64,000 bases of DNA from contig JABAKD010000025.1 of NCBI GenBank assembly GCA_012845835.1, forward strand, positions 1,515,001 to 1,579,000, read 5' to 3'. The DNA is from Undaria pinnatifida (Eukaryota > Sar > Phaeophyceae > Laminariales > Alariaceae). Every line of letters starts with the position of its first letter. Position 1 is the first letter of the stretch. Position numbers and translations under genes: made by a program. Of this stretch, positions 20,136 to 29,839 are shown piece after piece. The notes below the pieces were generated by a model. The model was not told where the DNA came from and searched no databases. It worked only from the letters and a program-made list of their open reading frames with translations.

Positions 20136-20370
20136 TGTATAGCATGATCCGTATAGAAGGCGGGGGTTATAATAAGCATGATATTATCACTTGATATTAC
20201 CAATAGGCGGGTTGCAATTATCATTGTAGGTGTATTATTGTACAGCCATTCTGCGTACCTCTCCTACTGTGCTATAATCCAATTGCACACTGTTTGTTTC
20301 TGTGTTAACATGAATAAAAATCAAATAAATTATGGCCTGACCCAAGTAGAGCTTTTTTGTCCCGTTAATT

Positions 20371-20525
20371 CTAGGACGTGAGGAGGGAAAAACAATCATT
20401 ATTATTGAGCTATATTTTGTGCAAACAAACACATGGCGTTGGTGCGATGCTGGGACGTGAGGAGGGAAAAATATTTTCTATGTAACTAGTCTATTTCTTG
20501 AGGACAAACAAATACATGGCGAACG
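20371..20525. repeat. Two-unit tandem repeat, about 81 bp
   Basis: Two copies of GGACGTGAGGAGGGAAAAA start at 20371 and 20452, and both end with ACAAA(C/T)ACATGGCG. The centre has diverged. Nothing else is recognised between 20140 and 20880 apart from this. Confidence 0.65.
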
Positions 20526-20879
20526 TACCCTAAAATACCTGGTATGATACATGTACACAAGTATGTTACGGTTCTTTTTTTTGAGGGGACAGGGATTTGG
20601 TCAGGAGTTTTTTTCGTCACGGCCTCAGTATGGGATTCTCGGAACTGGAATTTCTCGGTCAAATCGCTTCATTCGAGCGCCGTCTTCGGGGGGCGGCTCC
20701 AACGACCCTCGCCCTGCCTTAACCGTTCTGCACCTCGAGACGTGAACACTGATGCACGCTGAACGGGACAAGCGAGACGGGCGTTTTTTTGTATTTTGGG
20801 CGGTATACGCCCGAGCTATATTCTTGGATCTTGGCATATATCGAGGTTGAACCAACAAATCAACAAATCTCCCATTTTG

Positions 20880-20990
20880 AAAAAACTCACCCACATAGTA
20901 TATTACAAGTACCAACAACGCAGCTTGCAAATATGAGTATTGACCCGGAATTCGTCGAACTCACGGCTGACGTCCTTGAAATATTTTTAT
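20880..20990 (+). repeat. Dispersed repeat R3 copy
   Basis: R3 member preceded by the AACTCACCCACATAG end of R8, as in the copy at 27135. The motif reads MSIDPEFVELTADVLEIFL and is followed by a stop. Confidence 0.8.
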
Positions 20991-21329
20991 AAAACCAAGG
21001 GACAACATTTCCCAATTGGCATCATTCCCGATTTGGCATCTAAATTTCTTCCCGACGACGCTTTTTTCATGGCCGCCTCGAAGCGCTTGCCCTATCGTAG
21101 CTACTACTGCTGTGTGTCGTTGCCTTTCGGCTCAGTGGGTATTGTGCTATGTAACCAACGAAGAATGTGTCGTTAGTTCGATTATTACCGAGATCATGCT
21201 TGGTATTCAGCAGCGTGCGCGCTGGAGACGTTATGAATGACAATTATGATAGTCGTTGGTGTTCTCCTGAGTACTACTACACTGTAGTACGTGGAGAGGG
21301 GATATCCAACGGGAGATCCCTCTTGCGAA

Positions 21330-21465
21330 GTCGGTGAGAATTCATTAGCGAACTCCAAAACATATTTGGTTGGTCTTGTAGCATATGACCCACTGAATGT
21401 TACTGAGGCACGTTACAGTGGGTAATGCTATGTATCGTGAGTTCGATTCTCACCGACTTCTTTAT
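21330..21465. repeat. Palindromic pair of tRNA-like segments
   Basis: GAAGTCGGTGAGAAT at 21333 is the inverse of ATTCTCACCGACTTC at 21447. The plus strand has a B-box-like GAGTTCGATTCTC at 21444, and the minus strand of the left arm has GAGTTCGC...ATTCTC. An inner inverted pair (AGCAT-TGACCCACTG and CAGTGGGTAATGCT) makes a two-level hairpin. It looks like two tRNA-derived halves head to head. Not a functional tRNA. Confidence 0.55.
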
Positions 21466-21589
21466 ATTTGTATTTTTCAAGCGTGCGCGATGACGACATC
21501 ATGAATGGTTATTTTGGTGGTTTGCTCCTGAGTACTACTACTACTACTGCTGTAGTCAGTAGCGACGAGAGAGCCCCGGAGATCCCTGT

Positions 21590-21690
21590 TAAAAAATCGG
21601 TGAGAATCAGTTTACGAACTCGACAACATATGTAAGACTACCCACTGAGCTACTGAGAAAAGCGATTGAGTAGGTCAGTGGGCAGTGGTA
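21590..21690 (-). repeat. tRNA-like repeat with perfect A box
   Basis: On the minus strand TAGCTCAGTGGG matches the pol III A box consensus fully. Downstream GAGTTCG-TAAACTG-ATTCTC is a B box interrupted by about seven bases, ending CACCGATT. It is related to the pair at 21330-21465 and is followed by TTTCTCGGTCAAATC, which also occurs at 20660. Confidence 0.55.
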
Positions 21691-22029
21691 TAGGATTTCT
21701 CGGTCAAATCACTTTGTTCGAGGGGCGCCGTCCAACGCCTTATTCGTCTCCTACCTGGTCGTGAACGCGCTTCACGGGAGGTAGGAAACACGTCCGAGAA
21801 TCCGCGACGATTTTGGATTTTGGATTCCTGGACAGTTGCTTTTCCGATAACTGGTCAACGCGTGGCGTACTAATCGATAACACAGCAGCAATCTCAAATA
21901 GTAATGGGTATCATCTTGACAACATGTCGTGTGCGCGAGCAATCAATCGATGATACAGCAGTAAATAATCTGTAATAAGAATAGTCGGCGATAGTACCTG
22001 GTACGCTGTTTGCGAAATCCAAGCTTCAA

Positions 22030-22115
22030 GAGCAGCAGTTGTTGTTGTTGCTATTGTTGCTGTTCTCACATAACTTGCAAAATCAAGTCCGTGGTCACAG
22101 GACAGGCTCCAGCAG
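22030..22115 (+). repeat. Dispersed repeat R7 copy
   Basis: A (GTT)n-rich segment followed by TCTCACATAACTTGCAAAATCAAG-like sequence and GGTCACAGGACAGGCTCCAG. It matches 34390-34460 and the inverse of 55390-55500. Confidence 0.6.
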
Positions 22116-22157
22116 TGAATCTATGCAAAGATCCTGTTTTGTTTTATTCGAAAGTCT

Positions 22158-22422
22158 GCCGGTCGCCCCGGCAGTCTAGTGGTTACCCTCGAGTACTATT
22201 CCCGTACTATTAACGCTTGTCCTCGAGTTCGATTCCCACCATGATGGGATTTGACTGTGTTTGCAAAAATGCCAAAAAAAATAAGGGATCAACTGCTGAG
22301 AGCGCCTAGCAGCGTGGGTAGATACAATTCGTCGCGAGTCGACGAGGGAAGAAAATATGCCGACTTCTTCTAGCGATAAAAGGAGAGGAACGTGACGAGA
22401 TCGGGAGGGGAGAGGAGGGCCC
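22158..22422 (+). repeat. tRNA-derived SINE S-A, left part
   Basis: The head carries an A-box-like TCTAGTGGTTACC and a B box GAGTTCGATTCCCACC at tRNA spacing, with CTATTAACG inserted in the anticodon/variable region. The body contains AGGGATCAACTGCTGAGAGCG, GCGAGTCGACG and CGATAAAA. The same order is seen at 26300-26640. The copy is interrupted at 22422 by an LTR element and resumes at 25762. Confidence 0.75.
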
Positions 22423-22749
22423 TGTGGACAGTGGAGCACCAGAGAGTGTGTAGTGCTGGTGGTAAGATACGACAGCTGATCTTCGTGGTGGTGACTGATT
22501 GCTGAGGGTCTGATGTGGAGTGTGAACGTTAGTTAGATCTGAAGACAGTAAGGGAAACTACTTGTCCTCTTCTGGATACTGGTATGTGGATTCGGGGATG
22601 AAGTTAAGATCGCTTATTTTCTTGCGTTCGGAGGTAATATAACGACTTCTCTCTCTTGTTAGCACCTGAATAGTGCCGACCAGCCCCCCTCAGGCCAAGG
22701 GGGGATACGTTCTGGTCAGCAGACCTTGCCTAGCTTAGGCGTGTCTACA
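22423..22749 (+). repeat. Left LTR of the non-autonomous element
   Basis: It shares with 25436-25761 the segments CACCAGAGAGTGTGTAGTG, GTAAGATACGACAGCTG, GACAGTAAGGGAAACT and CCCCCCTCAGGC. A GTTAGTTAGATCT versus GTTTAGATCT difference distinguishes the two. Confidence 0.88.
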
Positions 22750-23309
22750 ATTATCGATAATTCAGGTTGAGCACACCGACGTTAGTCAGGCATTTGTTTC
22801 TGGTACAATTGCGACAGAAGCAAGCAGGTGTGGATTGGGCCGTGTTTTTGCAGGAAGACATCTGACCTGATGAGGGTGGTGTCCTTATGCTGCCTAAGGA
22901 CTCCGAACGAGGTTTGCTGTGGTTGTTCGAGGGGACCCTTGAGGCGATCGCACCCAGCGTGGAGGGGCTGCAGCGGCGGGCTCCACATCTGATGATGGCG
23001 AGGTTCGAATCGGGTTGATTGACTTGGTTCTGTGAAATCTCGCAATATTATATTAATAGTAGGCACGAGTTGATCCGCTGAAGGTTCAACTCGAGAAGAC
23101 GCACTCGCCGATCACAAGGGCTCAAGGACTTCGGGGGGGCATGCTGGCGAGATGAACGCACAATGCGGTTGTTCAGCGGTGCCAACTGAGGGTTGCCGCG
23201 TCGCGCGTCCCGAAGGGGAACGTGCAGCATCACGTGCGAAGCGTGTAATTGTGATAAACGCGGCGGAAGGCCTCAATCCTCCCTGTTGGGCTTCTAGATC
23301 GTCGCGAGG

Positions 23310-24291
23310 ATGTCCACTTCTGGCAGCGGAGCGAGGAACAAGGAGAGCACGTGTTACGTGTATAAAGCCGTTCGAGACGGCGGTTGCGATCTGCACTTCA
23401 GGAAAAGGAGGATCTGGGGTGACGCTAACAGGGAGTGGCTGAGAAATCGAGAATGCTTCCAGGCGCTGAGCTTGGCTCTTGTGTTCCGAAGGCTGTGGGC
23501 TGACTTGACTTCCACCTTGAAGCCCGCGCACGTCTTGCTTTCAATGTGTAAGTTCGATTTGTTATTTGAAGATACTGCTGCTGTATTTGTCGCGTGCTTT
23601 GTCTTATCGCATATTTGAGCTATTAATAGGGGTGAGTGTGCTTCGTGCGGTGCTTGTCAACATTGTAACCCGTCTTGGTTTGTGTCGTGTTGATGGCCCA
23701 TACTGCAGTATGCGGCATAGTACAACGCGTGCTTTGCGACTGGTGTCAATCTGATTTGAGTGCTTGTGTAGTCGAATCATCTTGTCGCGAAAATTAATGC
23801 ATTATGCTGCGAGTACATGCTGCATGCCTCTTGATTTGTTATTTGAAGATACTGCTGCTGTATTTGTCGCGTGCTTTGTCTTATCGCATATTTGAGCTAT
23901 TAATAGGGGTAAGTGTGCTTTGTGCGGTGCTTGTCAACATTGTAACCTGTCTTGGTTTGTGTCGTGTTGATGGCCCATACTGCAGTATGCGGCATAGTAC
24001 AACGCGTGCTTTGCGACTGGTGTCAATCTGATTTGAGTGCTTGTGTAGCCGAATCATCTTGTCGCGAAAGTTAATGCATTATGCTGCGAGTACATGCTGC
24101 ATGCCTCTGTACAGAGAGAGGACCTCGTCGTAGCTGCTGAAGGTTCACTGAAAGGGTTTCTTTTTAACGCGTGGTGGATGCCGATGGCCTTTGCACGAGA
24201 ACAACTACGTCCACGTATTTCCGCAAATAACCTGGTCCTTGCTTTCTCGCCTGCATATGGTCGAGTCAGCCTGAAGGAGCTCGTGTTCTAA
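23310..24291 (+). other. Possible two-exon gene or cargo inside the LTR element
   Basis: A frame from ATG 23310 reads MSTSGSGARNKESTCYVYK and continues with protein-like composition (RIWGDANREWLRNRECFQAL) to a GTGTAAGT-like donor near 23549. A second open segment at about 24142-24291 begins GSLKGFLFNAWWMPMAFARE and ends with KELVF and a stop, preceded by GCTGCTGAAG as a possible acceptor. Linking the two across the tandem duplication would give a small two-exon gene. No domain is recognised. It could be captured host sequence or chance. Confidence 0.22.
23555..24108. repeat. 277-bp tandem duplication
   Basis: 23555-23831 and 23832-24108 are near-identical direct copies at an offset of 277 bases. 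The few differences include CGT/TGT and CCG/CTG-type transitions. Each copy holds a hydrophobic 60-codon frame (ILLLYLSRALSYRIFELLIG), which is probably not translated. The high identity shows a recent event within the LTR element. Confidence 0.92.
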
Positions 24292-25435
24292 ATCGTATCA
24301 AAACCGTAATTTCGTTCGAAGATTATTTTCACATACATGTCATGTGCATAATTAGCATGGCATTTTCACCGACAGATTGAAGCGAGCACGTATGGTATCG
24401 TCGCGTGTCCTTTGCGATGCAAAATCTACACTGCCGTACGCGCGTAGTAGTGCGTGTATTTCAACCCACGTTGAATGCAGATGTACGTATGCCTAGAGGG
24501 TATACTCCGCGTCGTGTGATAAACAAAAAGGTACGTTGATTGCATTTGACGGAATGGCGTGTTTTGTAGGTAGGCTTGTGTTGTTTCTGATGAACAGAGA
24601 GAAGCAGTATGAGAGTTTATCGCCATGTGCATTGCGATTCATTCTCAGTGAAAAATCAAGAAATTTTTCCAGTTAGTTGAAGGAAACTGCTTAGGAGCCA
24701 ACCGATTAGCAACATAATCCTATGCTTGAGTTTGCTATACAGCGGTACATATGTATGTGTGCTTGTGAGTACGACTAGTAGATATTTGTGTCTTCCGTAA
24801 ATTTTTGTATTGATCATTTTTGTAGGTCATTTGGGCTATCTGTTTTTGGCGCATGAGATGATTGTCTTGTTTTGTCGTAGTACAATGAGTATGCTCATGT
24901 ATCGCTGATAGCTTTTGTCTCCAAACAAGCGAAGTCTTGCTGGATGCGTGATGCATGTTCGTGTGATGTCGGTGAATTGTATATAAGGATAAAGCTGAAG
25001 CGGCAATGTGGTATGACGCTGTGAGTTCTCTGCGGTTTTCGCGTGAATCGTGCGAAGGTCGTCTTGGCATGTTTTGACGGTATTTTTTCGTGGGTTTTTC
25101 GTGAGTTTTGTTGATAATGTTTTTTTAGCGTGTGGTATGCGCGTCTACATAACACGAATATACTTGTATTAACCTTGAGGTATTTCCTGTGAAAATGGTG
25201 GTTGCCCATGTTGTTGATGTTATGTTTCAATGCACTTGATTTGTGCATGTTTTTGTGAAGTATCGTAATGTTTCATGACTCGTAATCATTGGGCCTGGTA
25301 TCTAGATGCATGTGGTCGTTTATCACTCAAAAATGATATGAATGTTTTCTTTATTGTTTTTTGAGTAAATGGTGCTCACTTTTGATCAAAGCTTGTTCAT
25401 GAACGACTTCGAGTAGGAACGCGCTTTGGGGGCAT

Positions 25436-25761
25436 TGTGGACAGTGGATCACCAGAGAGTGTGTAGTGTTGGTGGTAAGATACGACAGCTGATCTTCGTG
25501 GTGGTGACTGATTGCTGAGGATCTGATGTGGAGTGTGAACGTTTAGATCTGAGGACAGTAAGGGAAACTTCTTATCCTCTTCTGGATTCTGGTACGGGGG
25601 TTCGGGGATGAAGTTAAGATCGCTTGTTTTCTTGTGTTCGGAGCTACTGCAACAACTTGTATCTTTTTAGCACCTACCTGTATGGTGCCGGCAAGCCCCC
25701 CTCAGGCTAAGGGGAGATACTTTCTCGTCAATAGACCTTTCCTAGCTTAGGCGTGTCTACA
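25436..25761 (+). repeat. Right LTR of the non-autonomous element
   Basis: Copy of 22423-22749, preceded by a G-rich GCTTTGGGGGCAT that could serve as a polypurine tract for plus-sense replication. The internal 24300-25430 stretch before it has no supported gene. Confidence 0.88.
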
Positions 25762-25835
25762 GCCCGCTATGTGACCCGGGACCTGAGTTTCTGGTGGGAG
25801 AGAGCGCGAGAGTAGTGTGAGGATAATTAATGGGA
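25762..25835 (+). repeat. tRNA-derived SINE S-A, right part
   Basis: It resumes the SINE after the LTR element: CTATGTGACCCGGGACCTGAG, GGGAGAGAGCGCGAG and GAGGATAAT correspond to 26567-26635 of the unsplit copy. That copy has TTACTACTACTGGGCGAG where this one has TTTCTGGTGGGAG, which records a trinucleotide expansion or insertion. Confidence 0.78.
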
Positions 25836-25904
25836 TGAAGTGAAAACAAAACGTTGCAAAGGTACATGGCTACAACACACGGCACCCCTATCCTTTTCCG
25901 GGAG

Positions 25905-25965
25905 TGTTTCATTTTTATTTTGAAGAAATATTTTGAGGACGTCAGCCGTGAGTTTATTTGTCCAT
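25905..25965 (-). repeat. R3 fragment, inverted
   Basis: AAATATTTTGAGGACGTCAGC and CGTGAGTTTATTTG are the inverse of the R3 motif region. The remainder of 25836-26299 shows nothing recognised. Confidence 0.5.
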
Positions 25966-26299
25966 TCTTCGCAAAAAATATTTTTCACATTACTTTTTTT
26001 GTTGCAGTGGTACATCCTGAAAGAAGATGCTACATAGAGTGTCTGCGCCTACTTTTTTTCTAAAGTTGGAGTTTTAGATTCCCCCACACCTCGTTATAAT
26101 GAGGCTTAAATGCCTCATCGCAATATATATACAACCCTATCATGGAGCTCGTGAACACTCCATTACACTACCAGTTAATAATATTAGTCTCACGCGGTAC
26201 ATAATGAAAAGCATATGTACCAGGTACCAGGTACCTGCTAAGAAACACGAAGCAAACCCCGGATATGACATATGTTCGTAAAAATAAAAGGACAGCAGT

Positions 26300-26640
26300 G
26301 CCGGTCGCCCCTGCGATCTATTAAATAGCGGTACCCTCGAATGCTGCTATTAATAGCGTTGGTCCTTGCGTTCGATTCACCGTGGTGAGATTTTGAATTT
26401 GTTTGCGAAGAAAAAACATAAAAATAGGATCAACTGCTGTTGAGAGCGCCTCTTCTAGCAGCGCAGGTATGGGCACAATTCGACGCGAGTCGACGTGGGA
26501 CGAACATGCTGAATTGTTCTCGCGATAAAAATGAATGCACGTGCCGTGGTGGGAGGGGAGAGAAGGGGACGCTTTGTGACCCCGATTCTGAGTTACTACT
26601 ACTGGGCGAGAGCGCGAGATTTATGCGAGGATAATAAAGT
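26300..26640 (+). repeat. tRNA-derived SINE S-B (unsplit copy)
   Basis: Full-length relative of S-A, with GCCGGTCGCCCCTGCGATCT, a CTATTAATAG palindrome inserted at the anticodon position, a B-box-like GCGTTCGATTCACC, then the body AGGATCAACTGCTG...GAGCGCC and GCGAGTCGACG. It runs uninterrupted through the point where S-A carries the LTR element and ends at GAGGATAATAAAG, next to an R3 copy. Confidence 0.78.
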
Positions 26641-26725
26641 ACCAGCAAGCAGCTTCAAAATATGAGTACTGACTGGAAATTCGTCGAACTCACACCTACC
26701 TGACGTCCTGAAAAAAAAAAAATTA
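26640..26725 (+). repeat. Dispersed repeat R3 copy
   Basis: R3 member with motif MSTDWKFVELT, truncated by a CACCTACCTGACG insertion that introduces a stop. Confidence 0.7.
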
Positions 26726-26844
26726 TAAAATGTTAGAGTGACAGGTTACCAACTTGGAACCGTGGGTTCGTGTCCCACAGATTTTTTTTTTATTATTATT
26801 TTTGGGGGCGGGGGGGTAGCTGACTTTAATTCTCGAATGCTGTA

Positions 26845-27240
26845 TGCTGTGTTAAGAGTAACATATATATGGGATAACTAATAATACTTAGTATTCTCTA
26901 TTCGTGCTTCTTCCCGATATTAGAGCCGGGGGAAGAAAAAACAAAATAAACCGCCTGCCATACATATGATAGAGCAGTAGAACTATGGAGGAAACTACAG
27001 TAATGAATTTAAAAAATTGATGTGATGTTTGATCTGGCTCAAAATTCCCCACCTAAAGTAAAAAATACCAACACTTACCGTTACTAAAGTGGACAAAAAA
27101 TAGGACCCCTCCCAATAAAAACTCACCCATATATATAGTGTATTACAAGCACCAACAACGTAGCTTGCAAAGATGGGTATTGACCTATTGACCTAAACAT
27201 CGTCGAACTCACGGCTGACGTCCTTGAAATATTTTTTTAT
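26845..27240 (+). repeat. Repeat R8 followed by R3: uninterrupted target of the DIRS/PAT-like element
   Basis: 26845-26968 matches 2790-2911 and 26969-27135 matches 8843-9005, with CATACATATG and ATAGAGCAG directly joined at about 26968. R3 follows with GTATTACAAGCACCAAC and a damaged motif (MGIDLLT, stop). This copy shows what the 2.9 kb locus looked like before the retroelement arrived. Confidence 0.88.
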
Positions 27241-27946
27241 ATACTGTAATGGGATGAATGGAAGTGATCGCTGACACTGCTGACGCGAGATAAATGAGGA
27301 AACCCAATCTGAGTAATTTCCTGATCATTTGATGCGGGCTTGCAAGAAAAACTTTGAGTCGAGGCCAAATTGACGTTTCTGAAACACCGGGCCCCCACAT
27401 GGAGGCTTGTGGTAAGGACCGCGATATACGGCATCGCCGTCCCTATCTATTCCCTATAATATGAAATCCTGTTCTCTTGTTGGACTTGAATGTATCCACG
27501 GGTGTCGCCGGCCCATGATCGTCACGAGAAAAGTTGAACGCGGTGAATGCGCGTGCAGTCACCCGCTTCGGCTTCATTTGAGCTATTAATATTAGTATTA
27601 TTATTATGAGTATCAGCTTGCAAACTACACGTATGAAGCTACTCGTCGAAGCGCATACGATTAATGGTATACGACAAGCATCTTACAGCTCACACCAACC
27701 CACCTTCAGAACCGCAACCACACGTTTGGGGACAATATTTGCCTCCTTGTTAAGCTTAACCTACTTGTTGGAAGTAATGCGGGCTGATTTTTTCAGGCGT
27801 AAAAGAGTTCACCCCCCTCGGAACTGCACTCGCAACCCGAGGACAACCTACTGTTGTTGTTGTAGTGCTTGGAGCTATTTAATATCAGGTAGAGTGCTCA
27901 TAGCATATAGAGTGGATCGTTCAAGTCGTGAGCCCTTTGAGAGGCC

Positions 27947-28207
27947 ATGGATAGCGAAAAATTTCAACAGATTGCGATGCAATTGAATCAAGCGTCGAGA
28001 GTGAGCGTGCAGCAAGCAGTGCAAGGATCGCCAAGCTGCGCAACTCTCGTACGGCAGGTGCTCCTTACGCATGTGTCGGTTCGAGAACACCCCCTTCTCC
28101 GCCAGCATGGTCTGACTTGCGCGGATGATACTATTATAGTAGTACTAATCGAAAAAATCGGTTGGGAACCCTCCTTTATTTCCGCTGTAAAGGGTCAAAG
28201 GGCTTAA
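27947..28207 (+). CDS. Hypothetical 86-residue protein
   Basis: ATG-started frame MDSEKFQQIAMQLNQASRVS with balanced composition, ending near IGWEPSFISAVKGQRA. No signal peptide, membrane segment or known motif. Part of the middle (GCTGACTTGCGCGGATGATAC...GTAGTACTAAT) lies over the recurring short TAGTACTA-type sequence, which argues for caution. The overlapping frame at 27606-27986 is less protein-like. It ends about 60 bases before an LTR-family element. Confidence 0.25.
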   Translation: MDSEKFQQIAMQLNQASRVSVQQAVQGSPSCATLVRQVLLTHVSVREHPLLRQHGLTCADDTIIVVLIEKIGWEPSFISAVKGQRA

Positions 28208-28270
28208 TAGACGAGAGGAGGGGCAACGACTAAAGTATATGGTGGTGTACCTACTATTAATATTACAGTG

Positions 28271-28537
28271 TGAAGTGATTAGGTGTGAAAAACAGAGTAT
28301 CCCTGCAGGTCGACGAAGTGGGCATGTCCCCGGTGTTACTCGCTTTCGTAGCTCATGGCGGGAAAGAATCAGCTTTCATTGTGGCCACCAGAACCAAAGA
28401 TGACAACTGGGACTGTAGACACGAGTCTTTCCACCTAGTGAATAACCCGAATATAAAACGCCATCTTATCGTACGAAAACGGTCAAATACTCATGTAAAT
28501 CGGGCAATTACCGGCGTTTGAAGGCCAAAATTTTGCA
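28271..28537 (-). repeat. LTR of E3 (3' LTR in minus sense)
   Basis: Matches 30177-30440: TGAAGTGA(T/C)TAGG, CCCCGGTGTTACTC, ACCAGAACC(A/G)AAGATGACAA and ATATAAAACGCCATC. It belongs to the LTR family also found at 34967, 36190, 38046, 42438 and 54945. Confidence 0.8.
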
Positions 28538-28766
28538 CTAGCGCACCCTGATGAGTCGCATGTGCAGAATTATGGCAGATTTGGAGAAACTCCGGTTCTA
28601 CGAACTAGACCATGAGTCGAAGATGCTGCTCCTCAAAACCCACTCCCACACTTCTAAGCGAGGCCTGGCTATGAAGCCAGGAAAACGCGAAGAAAAGCAA
28701 CTGAAGGAAACGCAGACACTAGAATAAGGCAAGCCACCGATCAAAACCCTACCGCGTACCGCCGGT

Positions 28767-29381
28767 GTGGCGGGGGGGGGGGGGCGAAACGGAAAAAGCA
28801 CCACGGCAAAACAAACCGCCGAAGAAGTCGCTATGGCGAGGAAAATCATTTACGCCAACCACCTCCAACGCCACATCCGTCCCCGGAGACAAAACACGAC
28901 CACTCTCCTTTGGAGCTGTCTCCTTTCACCCTCCACTCGCGCTGGTGCCTACCAAGAAAACCGGGGGCTCTGCCTCAACTGCCACGAAGACAACCACTCC
29001 TTCAAGCATTGTAGGCATCCTTTCATTAATGCAAGCGGCTGTTTGAACCCTGGACTTGGCGAACTCGGCAACGATAACGCATACCGACGTTGGCAAGCAC
29101 ACATGATCGGCTACCGCCGACACGGGAAATCTCCTCGCCCGAACAACCACAAGAAAAACCGTTGCCATCATGCAGGTCAACTGCGAAGGTGCTACCAGGA
29201 TCAGGACCGGGTAAACTGTCACAACGATAACGCATACACGTCGCATAACCATGGTGGTATGTCGCCCTCGCCCGCCTCTTCTGCCCCCGCTCCTGCTCCT
29301 GAAGCGCGCTTGGGAGCCGCCCATAGCCGGGGTGGAAATCCGAACGCGCGCCAGCCTGGCACATTCCCTACCAGAAATTGA
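28767..29381 (+). CDS. Gag nucleocapsid-type protein with CCHC zinc knuckle
   Basis: A frame of about 204 codons. Near residue 67 it has CLNCHEDNHSFKHC, a perfect C-x2-C-x4-H-x4-C retroviral-type zinc knuckle, followed by INASGCLNPGLGELGNDNAY and a Ser/Pro/Ala-rich tail ending GTFPTRN and TGA. The large element has the corresponding region at 49740-49390 on the minus strand, with the same order and the same terminal TGA. It would bind element RNA in the particle. The N-terminal 40 residues overlap the element's terminal non-coding segment, so the true start is unknown. The orientation is opposite to the element's LTR sense, which implies an internal inversion. Confidence 0.6.
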   Translation: MAGGGGRNGKSTTAKQTAEEVAMARKIIYANHLQRHIRPRRQNTTTLLWSCLLSPSTRAGAYQENRGLCLNCHEDNHSFKHCRHPFINASGCLNPGLGELGNDNAYRRWQAHMIGYRRHGKSPRPNNHKKNRCHHAGQLRRCYQDQDRVNCHNDNAYTSHNHGGMSPSPASSAPAPAPEARLGAAHSRGGNPNARQPGTFPTRN

Positions 29382-29839
29382 CAGCTCGACGGCGGTACGG
29401 CACACCCGACTTGTCCGTCGACGGCACTGTCGGCGACACCTCTTTTCGTTGCACAGTATGCAAACAATCATCTCATCGAATTTGCTCTGCTCGTTTGGAG
29501 GAAAGGCAAAACGGAGAGGCGCAAAGCCCTCGGCACCCGGGCACGGCCGCGGAGAGCCGAGGCTACCACTGCCATCTTGATCAAACGCTGGTAGGCCAAG
29601 GTGGTGCCCTCGAAATTCGTCCTGGCTCCGAATGCAAGTTTGCAGGAGGTTCAATAATGCCCGTCGATGTCTTTCGTCAGCGCAGCAGTGTATCCAGCCC
29701 AGATCCAATACACATGCCAAAACAGAGCTCCGGACAAACGCAGCTCCGGACAAACCGAGAGCAGCTGAAAGAAGAGGCGGGTGCAGGTCAGGCAGAGCTC
29801 GGGGCAACCCGGAGGTGCAAGGGACCGCGGCAGTCTTGA
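29378..29839 (+). pseudogene. Downstream gag/pol-junction fragment of E3
   Basis: The frame continues past the TGA with GTPDLSVDGTVGDTSF, matching GTSDPSADGTVGDTSF at 49370 (minus) of the large element. It then has CTVCKQSSHRICSARLEE, a Cys/His cluster, and a charged Gln/Glu-rich tail. No catalytic protease motif is seen. It is a remnant of the region between nucleocapsid and protease. Confidence 0.4.

Larger units (their letters stand above)
22423..25761 (+). mobile_element. Non-autonomous LTR retroelement (3.3 kb)
   Basis: Two long terminal repeats of about 326 bp, 22423-22749 and 25436-25761, begin TGTGGACA and end GTGTCTACA (TG...CA). The insertion is flanked by a 4-bp direct repeat GCCC (22419-22422 and 25762-25765) and splits a SINE whose unsplit paralogue is at 26300. 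The LTRs differ by relatively few substitutions and small indels. No gag, RT or integrase motif is found inside, so it depended on another element. The strand is nominal, since no primer-binding site starting TGG is visible. Confidence 0.85.

Noticed and set aside
22165..22240. A tRNA gene with A and B boxes
   Set aside because: Acceptor stem does not pair and the anticodon arm carries a CTATTAA insertion; the second copy at 26300 shows a repeated SINE body.
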